Below, piece by piece: positions 6,058-6,429 of a stretch of 6,429 nucleotides of DNA. The notes beneath the pieces are model-generated. The model searched no databases and was not told the DNA's origin. It was given only the letters and a program-made list of their open reading frames with translations. The stretch's first letter is position 1; each line of letters opens with the position of its first letter. Position numbers and translations under genes: made by a program. Source of the stretch: Beijerinckiaceae bacterium (lineage in GTDB: Bacteria; Pseudomonadota; Alphaproteobacteria; Rhizobiales; Beijerinckiaceae); NCBI GenBank assembly GCA_027346205.1, contig DAIESR010000363.1, forward strand, positions 1 through 6,429. Direction: 5' to 3'.

Positions 6058-6429
6058 CTATTGTCTTGGATCGAAATCGACCACGATGGCGAATTCCCTA
6101 TCCGCACCCGGCGGGGGCGGTGGAAATGGCGCGGCACGCACGACCATCGCCAAGCTCTCCACGTCGAGAGCCGCATCTCCACTAGATCGCAGCAATTTGA
6201 CCTTCACGACCTCGCCTTTCCCATTGAGGAGAAAGGCGACCATCGCAGCACCATGCGCGCCCCGCGCACGGGCTTCCGGCGGAAATCGCCGGGCGAGCTG
6301 GAGCTTGCTTGCAACAATGGTATCATAGCTCAAAGGGACATCGCCATCTGGGCTCGGCGCAGGCACGGCCACGGCACGGAATGTCTCCGACGTCGACCGC
6401 ACCGCGAGTCCCTCCGTGGGAAGAGGCGC
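6058..6429 (-). CDS. TonB-like C-terminal domain protein, N-terminus beyond right edge
   Basis: The visible 123 residues are the C-terminal part of a TonB-family protein, which passes energy from the inner membrane ExbB-ExbD complex to outer-membrane receptors across the periplasm. The domain runs from about SYDTIVASKLQLARRFPPEARARG through a glycine-bearing strand (AFLLNGKGEVVKVKLLRSSGD) and LDVESLAMVVRAAPFPPPPPG to a final strand (FAIVVDFDPRQ). The pattern 'long helix, FP-x-EAR, G-x-V-x-x-x-x-L-x-x-SSG, FPPPP' is typical. The frame stays open to the window edge, so the GTG at 6402 is probably internal. The membrane anchor and proline-rich spacer would lie outside. Whether it is the true TonB or a paralogue cannot be judged, and no exbB/exbD genes are visible. 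Its stop is 11 bases from the hydrolase stop. Confidence 0.85.
   Translation of the reverse strand, partial: APLPTEGLAVRSTSETFRAVAVPAPSPDGDVPLSYDTIVASKLQLARRFPPEARARGAHGAAMVAFLLNGKGEVVKVKLLRSSGDAALDVESLAMVVRAAPFPPPPPGADREFAIVVDFDPRQ

Noticed and set aside
1..6429. CRISPR array, tRNA/rRNA genes, insertion sequence, toxin-antitoxin pair or defence system
   Set aside because: Reading both strands gave no regularly spaced repeats, cloverleaf, transposase or nuclease-like proteins; the genes are housekeeping or ordinary envelope functions.

Overview
The window is chromosomal DNA from a GC-rich alphaproteobacterium, most likely of the order Hyphomicrobiales. My guess is a Beijerinckiaceae or Methylocystaceae relative, judged from protein style and not from any search. 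Most of it is conserved translation machinery, followed by cell-envelope and accessory genes. I see no mobile element with a transposase, no CRISPR array, no tRNA or rRNA gene, and no defence or biosynthetic cluster. I do not find an exciting, undescribed multi-gene system. The most interesting signals are regulatory and non-coding.

Left part (about 1-2033, + strand): the 3' portion of pheT (phenylalanyl-tRNA synthetase beta subunit) runs in from the left edge. It overlaps by 4 bases a small exported protein with two cysteines and a His/Arg/Tyr-rich tail. A gene-free stretch of about 220 bases follows, containing an 11-bp perfect hairpin placed as the terminator of the genes that converge from the right.

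Middle part (2034-3878, - strand): infC, rpmI and rplT (IF3, L35, L20) are read right to left. The infC start is best read as AUU, with a good Shine-Dalgarno sequence eight bases upstream. This is the classical IF3 autoregulation signal. Between infC and rpmI lie 242 bases holding a candidate promoter and a chain of four to five hairpins, a candidate L20-responsive leader. Upstream of infC is a 446-base gene-free stretch with a possible infC promoter and a bipartite palindromic repeat whose second part is an 18-bp perfect inverted repeat.

Right part (3879-6429): a GT4-type glycosyltransferase (- strand) and an alpha/beta hydrolase (+ strand) are divergent, with about 62 bp between the chosen starts. 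The hydrolase ends 11 bp from the convergent 3' end of a TonB-like C-terminal-domain protein whose 5' part lies beyond the right edge.

The translation genes form one functional theme (initiation factor, two 50S proteins, an aminoacyl-tRNA synthetase). However, pheT points toward rplT, unlike the common infC-rpmI-rplT-pheS-pheT order on one strand, so a local inversion or relocation is likely in this lineage. The right-hand genes look like independent envelope or general-metabolism functions.
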